The translations under genes were made by a program, and so were the position numbers. Below, piece after piece: positions 1 through 6,619 of a stretch of 10,982 nucleotides of DNA. Source of the DNA: an uncultured Lachnospiraceae bacterium (GTDB taxonomy: Bacteria; Bacillota; Clostridia; Lachnospirales; Lachnospiraceae); the NCBI GenBank assembly GCA_902476645.1, contig CABSEG010000087.1, positions 1 through 10,982 on the forward strand, in the 5' to 3' direction. The notes below the pieces were generated by a model, which was not told the origin of the DNA, searched no databases, and saw only the letters and a program-made list of their open reading frames with translations. The stretch's first letter is position 1, and the number at the start of each line of letters is the position of its first letter.

Positions 1-416
1 ACGAGCAGAAGGCAAATACCATGACCGCTTCTTGGGGGGGCCTTGGCGTGATGTGGGGCAAGGAAGTGGCATTTATCGTCATCCGTCCTCAGCGCTATAC
101 CAAGGAATTTATCGACAGCCAAGATCATCTTTCTCTCTGCGTGCTGAATGAATCCCACAGAAAAACCCTCAGCTATCTGGGGACGGTTTCTGGACGTGAG
201 GAAGATAAAATCCAAAAGTCCGGTCTTACCTTGGCTTTTAATGAGTCTGCTCCCTACTTCCAGGAGGCCGACGCGGTACTCATCTGTAAAAAGCTCTATG
301 CCCAGGAATTCCACCCGGAATGTTTTCTGGACACTCAGCTGGACCAGAAATGGTATCCGGATCACGACTATCACACCATGTATGTTTGTGAAATTGAAAA
401 AATCCTGCAGCGCTGA
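1..416 (+). CDS. Flavin reductase family protein (5'-partial)
   Basis: The reading frame is open from base 3 of the window and ends at TGA 414-416, so the N-terminus lies upstream. The first visible residues, NTMTASWGGLGVMWGK, match the FMN-binding start of the flavin reductase-like (split-barrel) family, in which this Asn-Thr-Met-Thr-Ala segment contacts the flavin phosphate. It is followed by a VIRPQRYT-type strand, a segment reading FSLCVL-like (LSLCVL), and a GREEDK segment. Family members are soluble, about 160-200 residues long, bind FMN, and either reduce flavin with NAD(P)H or act as small flavoproteins of unknown substrate. The ATG at 21 is an internal Met inside the motif, not the start. 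The substrate cannot be told from sequence. A strong hairpin follows immediately, so this is the last gene of its transcript. Confidence 0.85.
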   Translation, partial: EQKANTMTASWGGLGVMWGKEVAFIVIRPQRYTKEFIDSQDHLSLCVLNESHRKTLSYLGTVSGREEDKIQKSGLTLAFNESAPYFQEADAVLICKKLYAQEFHPECFLDTQLDQKWYPDHDYHTMYVCEIEKILQR

Positions 417-419
417 GGA

Positions 420-480
420 AGGGTCATAAAAGGGAGCGTGCTTCGTTTGGCACGCTCCCTTTTATGACCCTCTTTTTGTC
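420..480 (+). terminator. Long intrinsic terminator between convergent genes
   Basis: A perfect 22-base-pair stem (arms 420-441 and 450-471) with an 8-base loop starts 3 bases after the flavin reductase stop codon. On the plus strand it is followed by a T-rich run (TCTTTTTGTCTTTT). On the minus strand the sequence after the hairpin is not T-rich, so efficient termination is expected mainly for the plus-strand gene. The stem also lies 21 bases beyond the stop of the converging transporter gene and may serve both. Confidence 0.9.
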
Positions 481-492
481 TTTTGCTGCCCC

Positions 493-1860
493 TCAGAAGA
501 ACTTCGTATAGTACCCCAATACGAAGATAGCAAGCACGATCAAAGGCAGTATATATTTTACATACCCATATACCCATTTAGGAAATTTCAATCCTTCACC
601 AGCATTGGCTTCCTTTAGAAAACTCTTAAATCCCCAACCGCATTTGCTGGTGCAAAACAGCAAATACACCAGGCTTCCAAGGGGAAGTAAGTTGTTGCTG
701 ACAATAAAGTCCTCCAGGTCCATAATGGTACTTCCCTCCCCAAAGGGAGTCAATCCACTTAAGGCGTTAAAGCCCAGCACACAGGGCATGGATAACAGAA
801 TAATGGCAATGATATTGATCAACACAGCCTTCTTTCTGGTACATCCGGTCAAGTCTATGGCAAACGATATAATATTTTCAAAAACTGCGATCACCGTGGA
901 AACAGCGGCGAAGGTCATAAACAGGAAAAACAGGCTTCCCCATAACCTTCCTCCTGCCATCTCATTAAACACATTTGGCAGAGTGATAAAAATCAGGCTG
1001 GGGCCACTGTCCGGCTGCACTCCATAGGCAAAACAAGCGGGAAAGATAATCAATCCGGACATCAGTGCCACACAAGTATCCAGAACTGTCACGCTAATTG
1101 CTTCTCCGGTCAGAGAACGCTCTTTGCCTATGTAACTTCCAAAGATCGCCAATGCTCCGATACCCAGGCTCAGAGTAAAAAAGGACTGTCCCATCGCGGC
1201 GTAGACTGCCTCCCAAATTCCGGCTTCTTTTAACTTGCCAAAGTCTGGCCACAGGTAAAATTTCAATCCTTCCTGTCCTCCCGGCAGCATAGCAGAACGG
1301 ATTGCCAAAACGACCATCAGTAAAAACAGGCTTACCATCATCACCTTTGTGATCTTTTCCACTCCATTTTTTAAGCCCTTAGCACAAATCGCAAAACATA
1401 CCAGCACAATCAGAATCATAAATACCGTCATCAATACCGGCTTTCCCATCAAATCTGTGAAAACTCCCTGTACTCCCTCGGTATCCAACCCCTCAAACTG
1501 CCCTGATGCCATCTTAAAAAAATAAAGCACCATCCACCCTGCGATGGTAGTATAAAACATCATCAACAGGTAGTTACCCGCCATAGCCCCCCATTTGTAC
1601 AAATGCCATTTTGTTCCATGGGGCTCCAACACGTCAAAAGACAACGCCGCACTTTTTTGACTTCCTCGCCCTACAGCAAACTCCATCACTACAATAGGCA
1701 GTCCTAAAATCACCAGGAAAAACAGATAAATCAGGACAAAAGCTGCTCCCCCGTATTCCCCTGTGATATAGGGAAATCTCCATACGTTTCCCAGACCAAT
1801 GGCGCATCCCGCTGAAATCAGAATGAAGCCCAGTCTGGAAGAAAATTTTTCTCTCTCCAT
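493..1860 (-). CDS. Neurotransmitter:sodium symporter (NSS) family transporter
   Basis: The predicted 455-residue integral membrane protein belongs to the LeuT-fold NSS family: sodium-coupled uptake of amino acids or related amines across the cytoplasmic membrane. Residues 22-31, GLGNVWRFPY, are the family signature in TM1, where the unwound helix binds substrate and sodium. A FFTLSLGIGA segment matches the TM6 substrate-binding helix, and FAAVSTVIAVFEN matches TM8. Hydrophobic segments run to the C-terminus, which ends in a short KFF tail; 11-12 helices are expected, as in bacterial relatives Tyt1 and MhsT. An in-frame upstream ATG exists at 1914, but the start at 1860 is chosen because AAGGAG (1868-1873) lies 7 bases before it and the protein then begins just ahead of TM1. 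The gene is monocistronic by context. The substrate is not predictable from sequence; branched-chain or aromatic amino acids are typical. Confidence 0.93.
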   Translation of the reverse strand: MEREKFSSRLGFILISAGCAIGLGNVWRFPYITGEYGGAAFVLIYLFFLVILGLPIVVMEFAVGRGSQKSAALSFDVLEPHGTKWHLYKWGAMAGNYLLMMFYTTIAGWMVLYFFKMASGQFEGLDTEGVQGVFTDLMGKPVLMTVFMILIVLVCFAICAKGLKNGVEKITKVMMVSLFLLMVVLAIRSAMLPGGQEGLKFYLWPDFGKLKEAGIWEAVYAAMGQSFFTLSLGIGALAIFGSYIGKERSLTGEAISVTVLDTCVALMSGLIIFPACFAYGVQPDSGPSLIFITLPNVFNEMAGGRLWGSLFFLFMTFAAVSTVIAVFENIISFAIDLTGCTRKKAVLINIIAIILLSMPCVLGFNALSGLTPFGEGSTIMDLEDFIVSNNLLPLGSLVYLLFCTSKCGWGFKSFLKEANAGEGLKFPKWVYGYVKYILPLIVLAIFVLGYYTKFF

Positions 1861-1892
1861 CTCTTCTCTCCTTTGCATTATATTTTGTCTAT

Positions 1893-1921
1893 ATTGTATA
1901 ATAATAAACAACAAATGAAAA
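1893..1921 (-). promoter_or_regulatory. Candidate promoter of the NSS transporter gene
   Basis: On the minus strand TTTTCA (1916-1921) and TACAAT (1893-1898) are separated by 17 bases. The -10 is good and the -35 poor. Surrounding DNA is very AT-rich, so other hexamers could serve. The implied transcript would start near 1886, leaving a leader of about 26 bases. Confidence 0.4.
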
Positions 1922-2008
1922 GTAATTTTTGCATTTTTTAAAAATTTATCAACAATTTAAAGCGTTGTCGTGTGAAATTGTCACGCTCCAATATGAAATT
2001 TTCCCTTA

Positions 2009-2037
2009 TTGACAAGCAGGCCATTTTCCACTATATT
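2009..2037 (+). promoter_or_regulatory. Near-consensus sigma-A promoter of the pseudouridine synthase gene
   Basis: TTGACA (2009-2014) and TATATT (2032-2037) are separated by exactly 17 bases. Transcription would begin near 2044, giving a 35-base leader. This excludes the in-frame TTG at 2037 as a start codon, since that base belongs to the -10 element. Confidence 0.85.
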
Positions 2038-2078
2038 TGGAAGAGATATCACAGTATGTAAGAAAGGAAGCCTTTCAG

Positions 2079-2963
2079 ATGACACGCACATTATCCTATC
2101 TCATTGCTCCAAAGGAGAGCGGAAATACCATAGAAGCATTTCTAAGAGCCCGGGGATATTCCAGGCATATCCTCTCCTGTCTTAAGCAAAGGGAAGATGG
2201 CATCCTGGTGCAGGGGGAGCACGCTTTTACGAACTATAAGCTGAGGGAAGGAGAACTTCTTACCATTCATCTGGCAGAAGAGGCCATGTCTGAAAATATC
2301 ACTCCGGTTTTTCTGCCCCTGGATATTGTGTATGAAGATGAGGATCTTCTGATCCTTAACAAGGCGGCAGATATGCCCATCCACCCTTCTATTCATAATG
2401 AAGACAATACGCTAGCCAATGGGGTAGTCTACTACTATCTTTCCATGGGAGAGCCCTTTGTGTTTCGATGTATCAACCGTCTGGACCGGGATACCACGGG
2501 TCTTCTCATCGTGGCCAAACACATGCTGAGCGCCTCCCTTCTGTCCAACATGGTTATAAACAGACAAATTCACCGGGAATATCTGGCCATTGCCAGAGGA
2601 AAGCTTCCCCCTTCCGGCACCATATGCGCTCCCATTGCCAGAAAGGAGGGGTCCCTGCTGGAGCGATGTGTGGATTTCTCCAGGGGAGAACGCGCCGTCA
2701 CTCATTTTCAGACACTCCGCTACCGCGATGGCTATTCTCTGGCATCGGTTGTTCTGGAAACAGGGCGCACACACCAAATCCGAATACACATGGGTTATAT
2801 CGGTCATCCTCTCCTTGCGGATTATCTGTACAATCCCGATTACAAAAAGATGAAACGCCAGTCCCTCCACTCCCATCGGCTTTCCTTCTTGCATCCGATC
2901 ACCCAGGTTCCCCTGGAATTTGAGGCTCCCCTTCCCCAGGACATGCGTTGGATTCTGAATTAG
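2079..2963 (+). CDS. RluA-family RNA pseudouridine synthase
   Basis: The 294-residue soluble protein should convert specific uridines in rRNA or tRNA to pseudouridine. An S4-like N-terminal segment (about 15-65) precedes the catalytic domain. The family motif II reads NRLDRDTTGL at 133-142, with catalytic Asp136; most relatives have His where Asn133 stands. LNKAADMPIHPS (93-104) matches motif I (the usual NKPxGxxVHP), and ETGRTHQIRIH (227-237) matches motif III. The length fits the RluD/YlyB/YhcT type of Firmicutes paralogues, but which position it modifies cannot be told. ATG 2079 is chosen because AAAGGAAG (2063-2070) ends 8 bases before it and the promoter -10 lies upstream. It appears monocistronic, with the next gene converging on it. 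Confidence 0.92.
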   Translation: MTRTLSYLIAPKESGNTIEAFLRARGYSRHILSCLKQREDGILVQGEHAFTNYKLREGELLTIHLAEEAMSENITPVFLPLDIVYEDEDLLILNKAADMPIHPSIHNEDNTLANGVVYYYLSMGEPFVFRCINRLDRDTTGLLIVAKHMLSASLLSNMVINRQIHREYLAIARGKLPPSGTICAPIARKEGSLLERCVDFSRGERAVTHFQTLRYRDGYSLASVVLETGRTHQIRIHMGYIGHPLLADYLYNPDYKKMKRQSLHSHRLSFLHPITQVPLEFEAPLPQDMRWILN

Positions 2964-2974
2964 CCTTATTTTTT

Positions 2975-3012
2975 AAAAAAAGACAGCCTTGGCGAACTTA
3001 GCCGCGGCTGTC
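2975..3012 (-). terminator. Intrinsic terminator of the HbpS-like gene
   Basis: GACAGCC (2982-2988) pairs with GGCTGTC (3006-3012), and an inner GGC/GCC pair can extend the stem around GAACTTA. On the minus strand the hairpin is followed by an uninterrupted T7 run (plus-strand A run 2975-2981). It sits 15 bases past the stop of the minus-strand gene. On the plus strand there is no T run after the hairpin, so termination of the pseudouridine synthase transcript here would be weaker. Confidence 0.85.
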
Positions 3013-3027
3013 CTTATGAACCTGCTC

Positions 3028-3531
3028 TTATCCTAAAATCTCGCCCCGTATTCTGGGCACCTCATCAATATGCAGATACCTGCTTACGCATTTTACTATC
3101 AGGTCATGATCGGATACATGATCAAGACCGGATACGAGAATGCTTCCAATTACACCCACTTCTTCAATACGAATGGGAAACCCGCCGCCCACCACGGCGT
3201 ACTCTCTCGGATCCAGCAGCCAATCTTCCAGGCTTTCTTCATTCTTACGCAGCAGCATGCAGCTTCTTAAGCTGCTCCTCTCCAGGGTCCTGACTGTATT
3301 CATCTTCCTGGACATCCAATGTTCGTTGTGTAGGTTCGTCCCATCGGAAGCATACTGAAACAGCGTATAGCCATTGTTCAGTCGGATGCTCACTGCTACG
3401 GGAAGCCGCCTTCTCTTCGCTTCCGTTACAACCAGATTCCCAAGCTCCCAGGCATCCTCATTTGTGAAATGGGAGAACTGCAAAATTTCTTCCTGCATTT
3501 CCAGGATCGCAATCAGTTCATCAATCGTCAT
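3028..3531 (-). CDS. HbpS/GlcG-like (UPF0303, 'heme-degrading domain') family protein
   Basis: This 167-residue cytosolic protein has no signal peptide or membrane segment. It has the layout of the UPF0303/HbpS-like family (relatives of yeast YBR137W and of HbpS/GlcG): an N-terminal helix, then AWELGNLVVTEA and LPVAVSIRLN, the conserved HNEHWMSRKMNTV block (about 68-80), and VVGGGFPIR near the C-terminal third followed by a GVIGSILVSGL strand. Databases often label such proteins 'heme-degrading domain-containing', but enzymatic heme breakdown is not established for this subgroup and no function is claimed here. The start ATG 3529-3531 is preceded by GGGGG (3539-3543) at 7 bases, and a near-consensus promoter and a terminator flank the gene, so it is a single-gene unit. 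Confidence 0.85.
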   Translation of the reverse strand: MTIDELIAILEMQEEILQFSHFTNEDAWELGNLVVTEAKRRRLPVAVSIRLNNGYTLFQYASDGTNLHNEHWMSRKMNTVRTLERSSLRSCMLLRKNEESLEDWLLDPREYAVVGGGFPIRIEEVGVIGSILVSGLDHVSDHDLIVKCVSRYLHIDEVPRIRGEILG

Positions 3532-3570
3532 ATTTTAGCCCCCAATCTCTTATGTCTTATTCACAGTGTC

Positions 3571-3599
3571 ATTATATACCATCTCTTTTTTGATTTCAA
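3571..3599 (-). promoter_or_regulatory. Near-consensus sigma-A promoter of the HbpS-like gene
   Basis: On the minus strand TTGAAA (3594-3599) and a perfect TATAAT (3571-3576) are 17 bases apart. The transcript should start near 3564, giving a leader of about 33 bases. Confidence 0.85.
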
Positions 3600-3629
3600 C
3601 CGTAAGCCATGATACAACACCCGGCCCGC

Positions 3630-3643
3630 TATTTCCGGAAATA
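3630..3643. promoter_or_regulatory. 14-base perfect palindrome, possible operator
   Basis: TATTTCCGGAAATA is a perfect dyad lying between two divergent promoters, about 30 bases upstream of the HbpS-like gene's -35 and 60 bases upstream of the dnaK-like gene's candidate -35. The position suits a regulator binding site, but the sequence matches no operator I can name, and a 14-base palindrome may occur by chance. Confidence 0.3.
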
Positions 3644-3703
3644 AAATCTTAATAAAATATTCCTTTCTTTTCTCTGAATTCTTAAATATCTGCTCTAAAA
3701 CCG

Positions 3704-3732
3704 TTGCATCTTCCCTCATCCTGCATTAAGAT
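3704..3732 (+). promoter_or_regulatory. Candidate promoter of the dnaK-like gene
   Basis: TTGCAT (3704-3709) and TAAGAT (3727-3732) are separated by 17 bases, which would place the transcript start near 3739 and give a leader of about 50 bases. A small ATGCC/GGCAT hairpin lies in that leader just before the ribosome binding site. No CIRCE element (TTAGCACTC-N9-GAGTGCTAA) is present anywhere upstream, so HrcA control is not indicated. Confidence 0.5.
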
Positions 3733-3790
3733 GGTATCAGTACAAATGACCGATGCCTTGCTTCCGGCATTTGAAGGAGGTTTTCTATAC

Positions 3791-5521
3791 ATGGGAAAAA
3801 TTATTGGAATTGACTTAGGGACCACCAACAGCTGTGTGGCCGTAATGGAAGGTGGTAAACCTACCATCATCGCCAATGCGGAGGGGAGCCGAACTACTCC
3901 CTCTGTGGTGGCCTTTACGAAAAGTGGAGAACGCCTGGTTGGCGAAGCTGCCAAACGACAGGCGGTTACCAATCCGCAGCGTACCATATCCTCAATTAAA
4001 CGCCAGATGGGAACCGATTACCGTGTCAAAATCGACCGGCAAAAGTATACGCCCCAGGAAATATCTGCTATGATTTTACAAAAGCTTAAAACCGATGCGG
4101 AGCAGTACCTGGGAACTCCTGTCACAGAGGCCGTCATTACAGTCCCCGCTTACTTCAACGATGCAGAGCGCCAAGCCACCAAGGATGCAGGGCGCATTGC
4201 CGGTTTGCATGTAAAACGCATCATCAATGAACCTACAGCTGCGGCTTTGGCCTACGGCTTAGATAATGAGGGGGATCAGAAAGTCATGGTCTACGACCTG
4301 GGAGGCGGGACCTTTGATGTCTCTATCATTGAGATCGGCGGGGGTGTGGTGGAAGTATTATCCACCTCCGGAGATAAACGCCTGGGTGGAGATGACTTCG
4401 ATCAAAGAATTGCCGATTATCTGATTTCTGAATTCAAAAGGCTGGAGGGCATAGATTTGTCCAGGGATCCAGTGGCCGTTCAGCGTATTCGGGAGGCTGC
4501 GGAAAAGGCAAAAAAGGAGCTTTCCTCTTCCTCCACCACCAACATCAATCTTCCCTTTATTGCTATGACCCGCTCAGGTGGTAAGCATCTGGACCTTCCC
4601 CTGACCCGGTCAAAATTTGAAGAATTGATCTTTGATCTGATCGAGCGGACAGCTCTTCCCGTAACTACCGCTTTACAGGATGCCGGACTAGACCCGGCTT
4701 CCATTTCCAAAGTTCTCCTGGTTGGAGGCTCAACCAGAATTCCCGCCGTACAAAATAAAGTGTTGCAGCTTGCCGGAAAGATGCCAAACAAAACGCTGAA
4801 TCCCGACGAGTGCGTGGCTCTCGGTGCCTGCATTCAGGGCGGAAAGCTGGCGGGTGAGAGCGGTTTAAACGAAGTCCTCCTCATGGACGTGACTCCTCTC
4901 TCTCTTTCCATAGAAACCGTGGGAGGAGTGGCCACTAAGCTAATTGAAAAAAATACCACGATCCCCACCCGTTATAGCCAGATTTTCTCTACGGCAGGGA
5001 ACTTTCAGTCCAGCGTAGATATCAAGGTATTGCAGGGGGAACGCAACTTTGCGAGGGATAACAAGCTTCTGGGAAATTTCCGGCTCACCGGCATCAAGCG
5101 AGCCCCAAGAGGTGTTCCGCAAATTGAAGTTACCTTTGATATTGATGCCAACGGAATTTTAAATGTATCCGCCAGAGACCTGGATACCGGAAAAGAACAG
5201 CATATTACCATTACCGCAAGTTCGAATCTGTCTGAATCTGAAATTGAAAAAGCAATTCAAAATGCCCGGTCATTTGAGATACAGGACCGACAGAGAAAAG
5301 AAGCGGTGGATATCCGAAACGAGGCAGAGTCTTTGATCTTCCAGACAGAGCAAACCCTGATGCAGGAAAAAAAGACTATGGATAAGGATAGGCGCAGCCG
5401 CATAAAAGAACGCTTAAACACATTGAAAAAAGCGGTTAAACGCACAAAGTTAGAAACCATCACCCTCCAGGAAGGGGAAGAGATCCGCAATGCCATGGAG
5501 CAATTGAAACATTGCTCCTGA
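3791..5521 (+). CDS. dnaK: Hsp70 chaperone, tail-less DnaK paralogue
   Basis: This 576-residue ATP-dependent cytosolic chaperone is recognisable throughout. The nucleotide-binding domain has the phosphate-1 loop GIDLGTTNSC (6-15), Lys70, the PAYFNDAERQATKDAG block (119-134), NEPTAAALAYG (146-156), GGGTFD with Thr174 (171-176), and VGGSTRIP (311-318). The linker LLMDVTPLSL follows (363-372), then a substrate-binding beta domain to about 475, then a short helical lid. The roughly 24-residue gap after Lys70 is the usual Gram-positive form. It ends at a Cys-Ser, lacking about 35-40 C-terminal residues and any disordered tail found in standard DnaK (about 610 residues in Bacillus). SLSIET replaces the near-universal SLGIET. 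ATG 3791 is chosen because GAAGGAGG (3773-3780) precedes it by 10 bases and the protein then starts at the conserved MGKIIGIDLG. No grpE, dnaJ or hrcA adjoins, so it is probably a second, specialised Hsp70. Confidence 0.95.
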   Translation: MGKIIGIDLGTTNSCVAVMEGGKPTIIANAEGSRTTPSVVAFTKSGERLVGEAAKRQAVTNPQRTISSIKRQMGTDYRVKIDRQKYTPQEISAMILQKLKTDAEQYLGTPVTEAVITVPAYFNDAERQATKDAGRIAGLHVKRIINEPTAAALAYGLDNEGDQKVMVYDLGGGTFDVSIIEIGGGVVEVLSTSGDKRLGGDDFDQRIADYLISEFKRLEGIDLSRDPVAVQRIREAAEKAKKELSSSSTTNINLPFIAMTRSGGKHLDLPLTRSKFEELIFDLIERTALPVTTALQDAGLDPASISKVLLVGGSTRIPAVQNKVLQLAGKMPNKTLNPDECVALGACIQGGKLAGESGLNEVLLMDVTPLSLSIETVGGVATKLIEKNTTIPTRYSQIFSTAGNFQSSVDIKVLQGERNFARDNKLLGNFRLTGIKRAPRGVPQIEVTFDIDANGILNVSARDLDTGKEQHITITASSNLSESEIEKAIQNARSFEIQDRQRKEAVDIRNEAESLIFQTEQTLMQEKKTMDKDRRSRIKERLNTLKKAVKRTKLETITLQEGEEIRNAMEQLKHCS

Positions 5522-5541
5522 GCCTGTCTTTGTGATACAAT
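5512..5541 (+). promoter_or_regulatory. Candidate extended -10 promoter of luxS, overlapping the dnaK 3' end
   Basis: TACAAT (5536-5541) carries an upstream TG at the right offset (5533-5534), making an extended -10. A partial -35, TTGCTC (5512-5517), lies 18 bases ahead within the last dnaK codons. No terminator separates the genes, so luxS could be made both from this site and by readthrough. Confidence 0.5.
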
Positions 5542-5579
5542 AGATAAGATAAAAAACTCACAATCAGGAGGATGAAAAA

Positions 5580-6059
5580 ATGGAAAAAATTACAAGCTTT
5601 ACCATTGATCACATCCGGCTATTGCCCGGAATCTATGTTTCCAGAAAGGATCAAGTGGGAAATACGGTGGTGACCACCTTTGATTTGCGTATGACTGCGC
5701 CTAACCGGGAACCGGTGATGAACACGGCTGAGATGCATGCCATCGAACATCTGGCGGCCACTTTTTTAAGAAATCACAACGAATATGGCAGCAAAATTCT
5801 TTACTTTGGTCCGATGGGTTGCCGCACCGGCTTCTATCTGCTGATGATTGGCGACTATGAATCAAAAGACATTGTGCCTTTGATGAAAGAATTGTTTTCC
5901 TTCATCCGGGATTATCGGGAAGAAATTCCGGGAGCCTGCGCCAGAGACTGCGGTAATTACCTGGATATGAATCTTCCCATGGCAAATTATCTGGCGAATC
6001 GCTATCTGACACAGGTATTGGAATCCATTACGGACGAACGTCTTTCGTATCCGGAATAA
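5580..6059 (+). CDS. luxS: S-ribosylhomocysteine lyase LuxS
   Basis: LuxS cleaves S-ribosylhomocysteine to homocysteine and DPD, the precursor of autoinducer-2, in the activated methyl cycle; it is a cytosolic metal-dependent homodimer. The 159-residue protein has the usual length. All key residues are seen: metal ligands His53 and His57 with the general base Glu56 (HAIEH, 53-57), the active Cys81 in GPMGCRTGFY (77-86), and third metal ligand Cys124 in CGNY (124-127). Residues 11-19, HIRLLPGIY, form the family's N-terminal segment. AGGAGG (5566-5571) is 8 bases before ATG 5580. It follows the dnaK-like gene by 58 bases with no terminator between. Its last 32 bases overlap the convergent DUF5662 gene. 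No pfs/mtnN gene is in the window. Confidence 0.97.
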   Translation: MEKITSFTIDHIRLLPGIYVSRKDQVGNTVVTTFDLRMTAPNREPVMNTAEMHAIEHLAATFLRNHNEYGSKILYFGPMGCRTGFYLLMIGDYESKDIVPLMKELFSFIRDYREEIPGACARDCGNYLDMNLPMANYLANRYLTQVLESITDERLSYPE

Positions 6060-6615
6060 TTCCCGTCCCGGGATCTTTTTCTTTTAAAAATACATTTTTA
6101 ACGTAGCGAAACAGTGCTTCTTCCCCTTGCTCATCCAGAAGGCGAAGAAGCATTTCCAGTTGCGCAGCCGTCTCCCGATGCATCATGTAATGGTGCTTTC
6201 CCTTAAGATAGTAAGCCAAAGGATCATGATCTGTGTAATGCCCCTTGTTGTATACTTTAGAAGCTGCCATGCGGTCCATAAGCATCTCCGCCACATATCG
6301 CCTTGGCATCTTGATTCCTTCCATTCTTCCGTCCTTAGAATCCGCACGGTAGTCAGTCCAATACTCGAAATGGTGCTTATTACGGCCCTTATGGTGGAGC
6401 CATGCACTGGAATATCCTTTTTCTTCCCGCTCCGCGTTATTGGGACTGCGGTTTCCCTGATAATATCTGCATCCCACCAAAAACTCGGAGGGAAGATACT
6501 TGGACATGTCATGAAGCAGTCCCTGCCTGTACAGGCCCACCTGAAAGCAATGCTTCATAACCAACATCTTGTGGGTAGTAATCGTCTTGAAATGTCCCAG
6601 CACCTTTTTCCACAT
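6028..6615 (-). CDS. DUF5662 family protein
   Basis: The 195-residue soluble protein matches DUF5662, a family common in gut Clostridia whose function is unknown; some database copies are called 'catalase' without visible basis. It is rich in His: His15, His22, His35-Asp36 in GLLHDMSKY (32-40), His74-His75, His81-His82 in NKHHFEYW (79-86), and later His126, His130-Asp131, His141-142. The spacing H..HD..HH..HH resembles HD-type metal phosphohydrolases, an inference only. ATG 6615 is preferred over the in-frame TTG 6633 because AAGGAAG, inside the end of the upstream gene, lies 7 bases before it. The gap to the stop of the GH13 gene is 4 bases, so the two are probably translationally coupled and co-transcribed. 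The C-terminal 32 bases are antisense to the end of luxS. Confidence 0.8.
   Translation of the reverse strand: MWKKVLGHFKTITTHKMLVMKHCFQVGLYRQGLLHDMSKYLPSEFLVGCRYYQGNRSPNNAEREEKGYSSAWLHHKGRNKHHFEYWTDYRADSKDGRMEGIKMPRRYVAEMLMDRMAASKVYNKGHYTDHDPLAYYLKGKHHYMMHRETAAQLEMLLRLLDEQGEEALFRYVKNVFLKEKDPGTGIIPDTKDVRP
6061..6085 (+). terminator. Probable luxS terminator inside the convergent gene
   Basis: TCCCG (6061-6065) pairs with CGGGA (6069-6073) around a 3-base loop, followed by TCTTTTTCTTTT. It begins 2 bases after the luxS stop and lies within the coding region of the DUF5662 gene on the other strand. The stem is short (5 pairs) but GC-rich. Confidence 0.5.
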
Positions 6616-6619
6616 GTTC

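Noticed and set aside
605..1027. 140-codon plus-strand ORF
   Set aside because: It is antisense to the NSS transporter, whose family signature motifs are clear; no ribosome binding site or recognisable domain.
1965..1990. Partial dyad AGCGT...ACGCT upstream of the pseudouridine synthase promoter
   Set aside because: Only five outer bases pair and the inner bases mismatch; too weak to call an operator or terminator.
2412..2894. 160-codon minus-strand ORF
   Set aside because: Shadow of the RluA-family gene, with low-complexity translation and no start signals.
3532..3790. Possible CIRCE (HrcA) element before the dnaK-like gene
   Set aside because: Neither TTAGCACTC nor GAGTGCTAA is present.
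5522..5579. SAM or SAH riboswitch before luxS
   Set aside because: The gap is only 58 bases with no extended stem structure; it is too short for these riboswitches.
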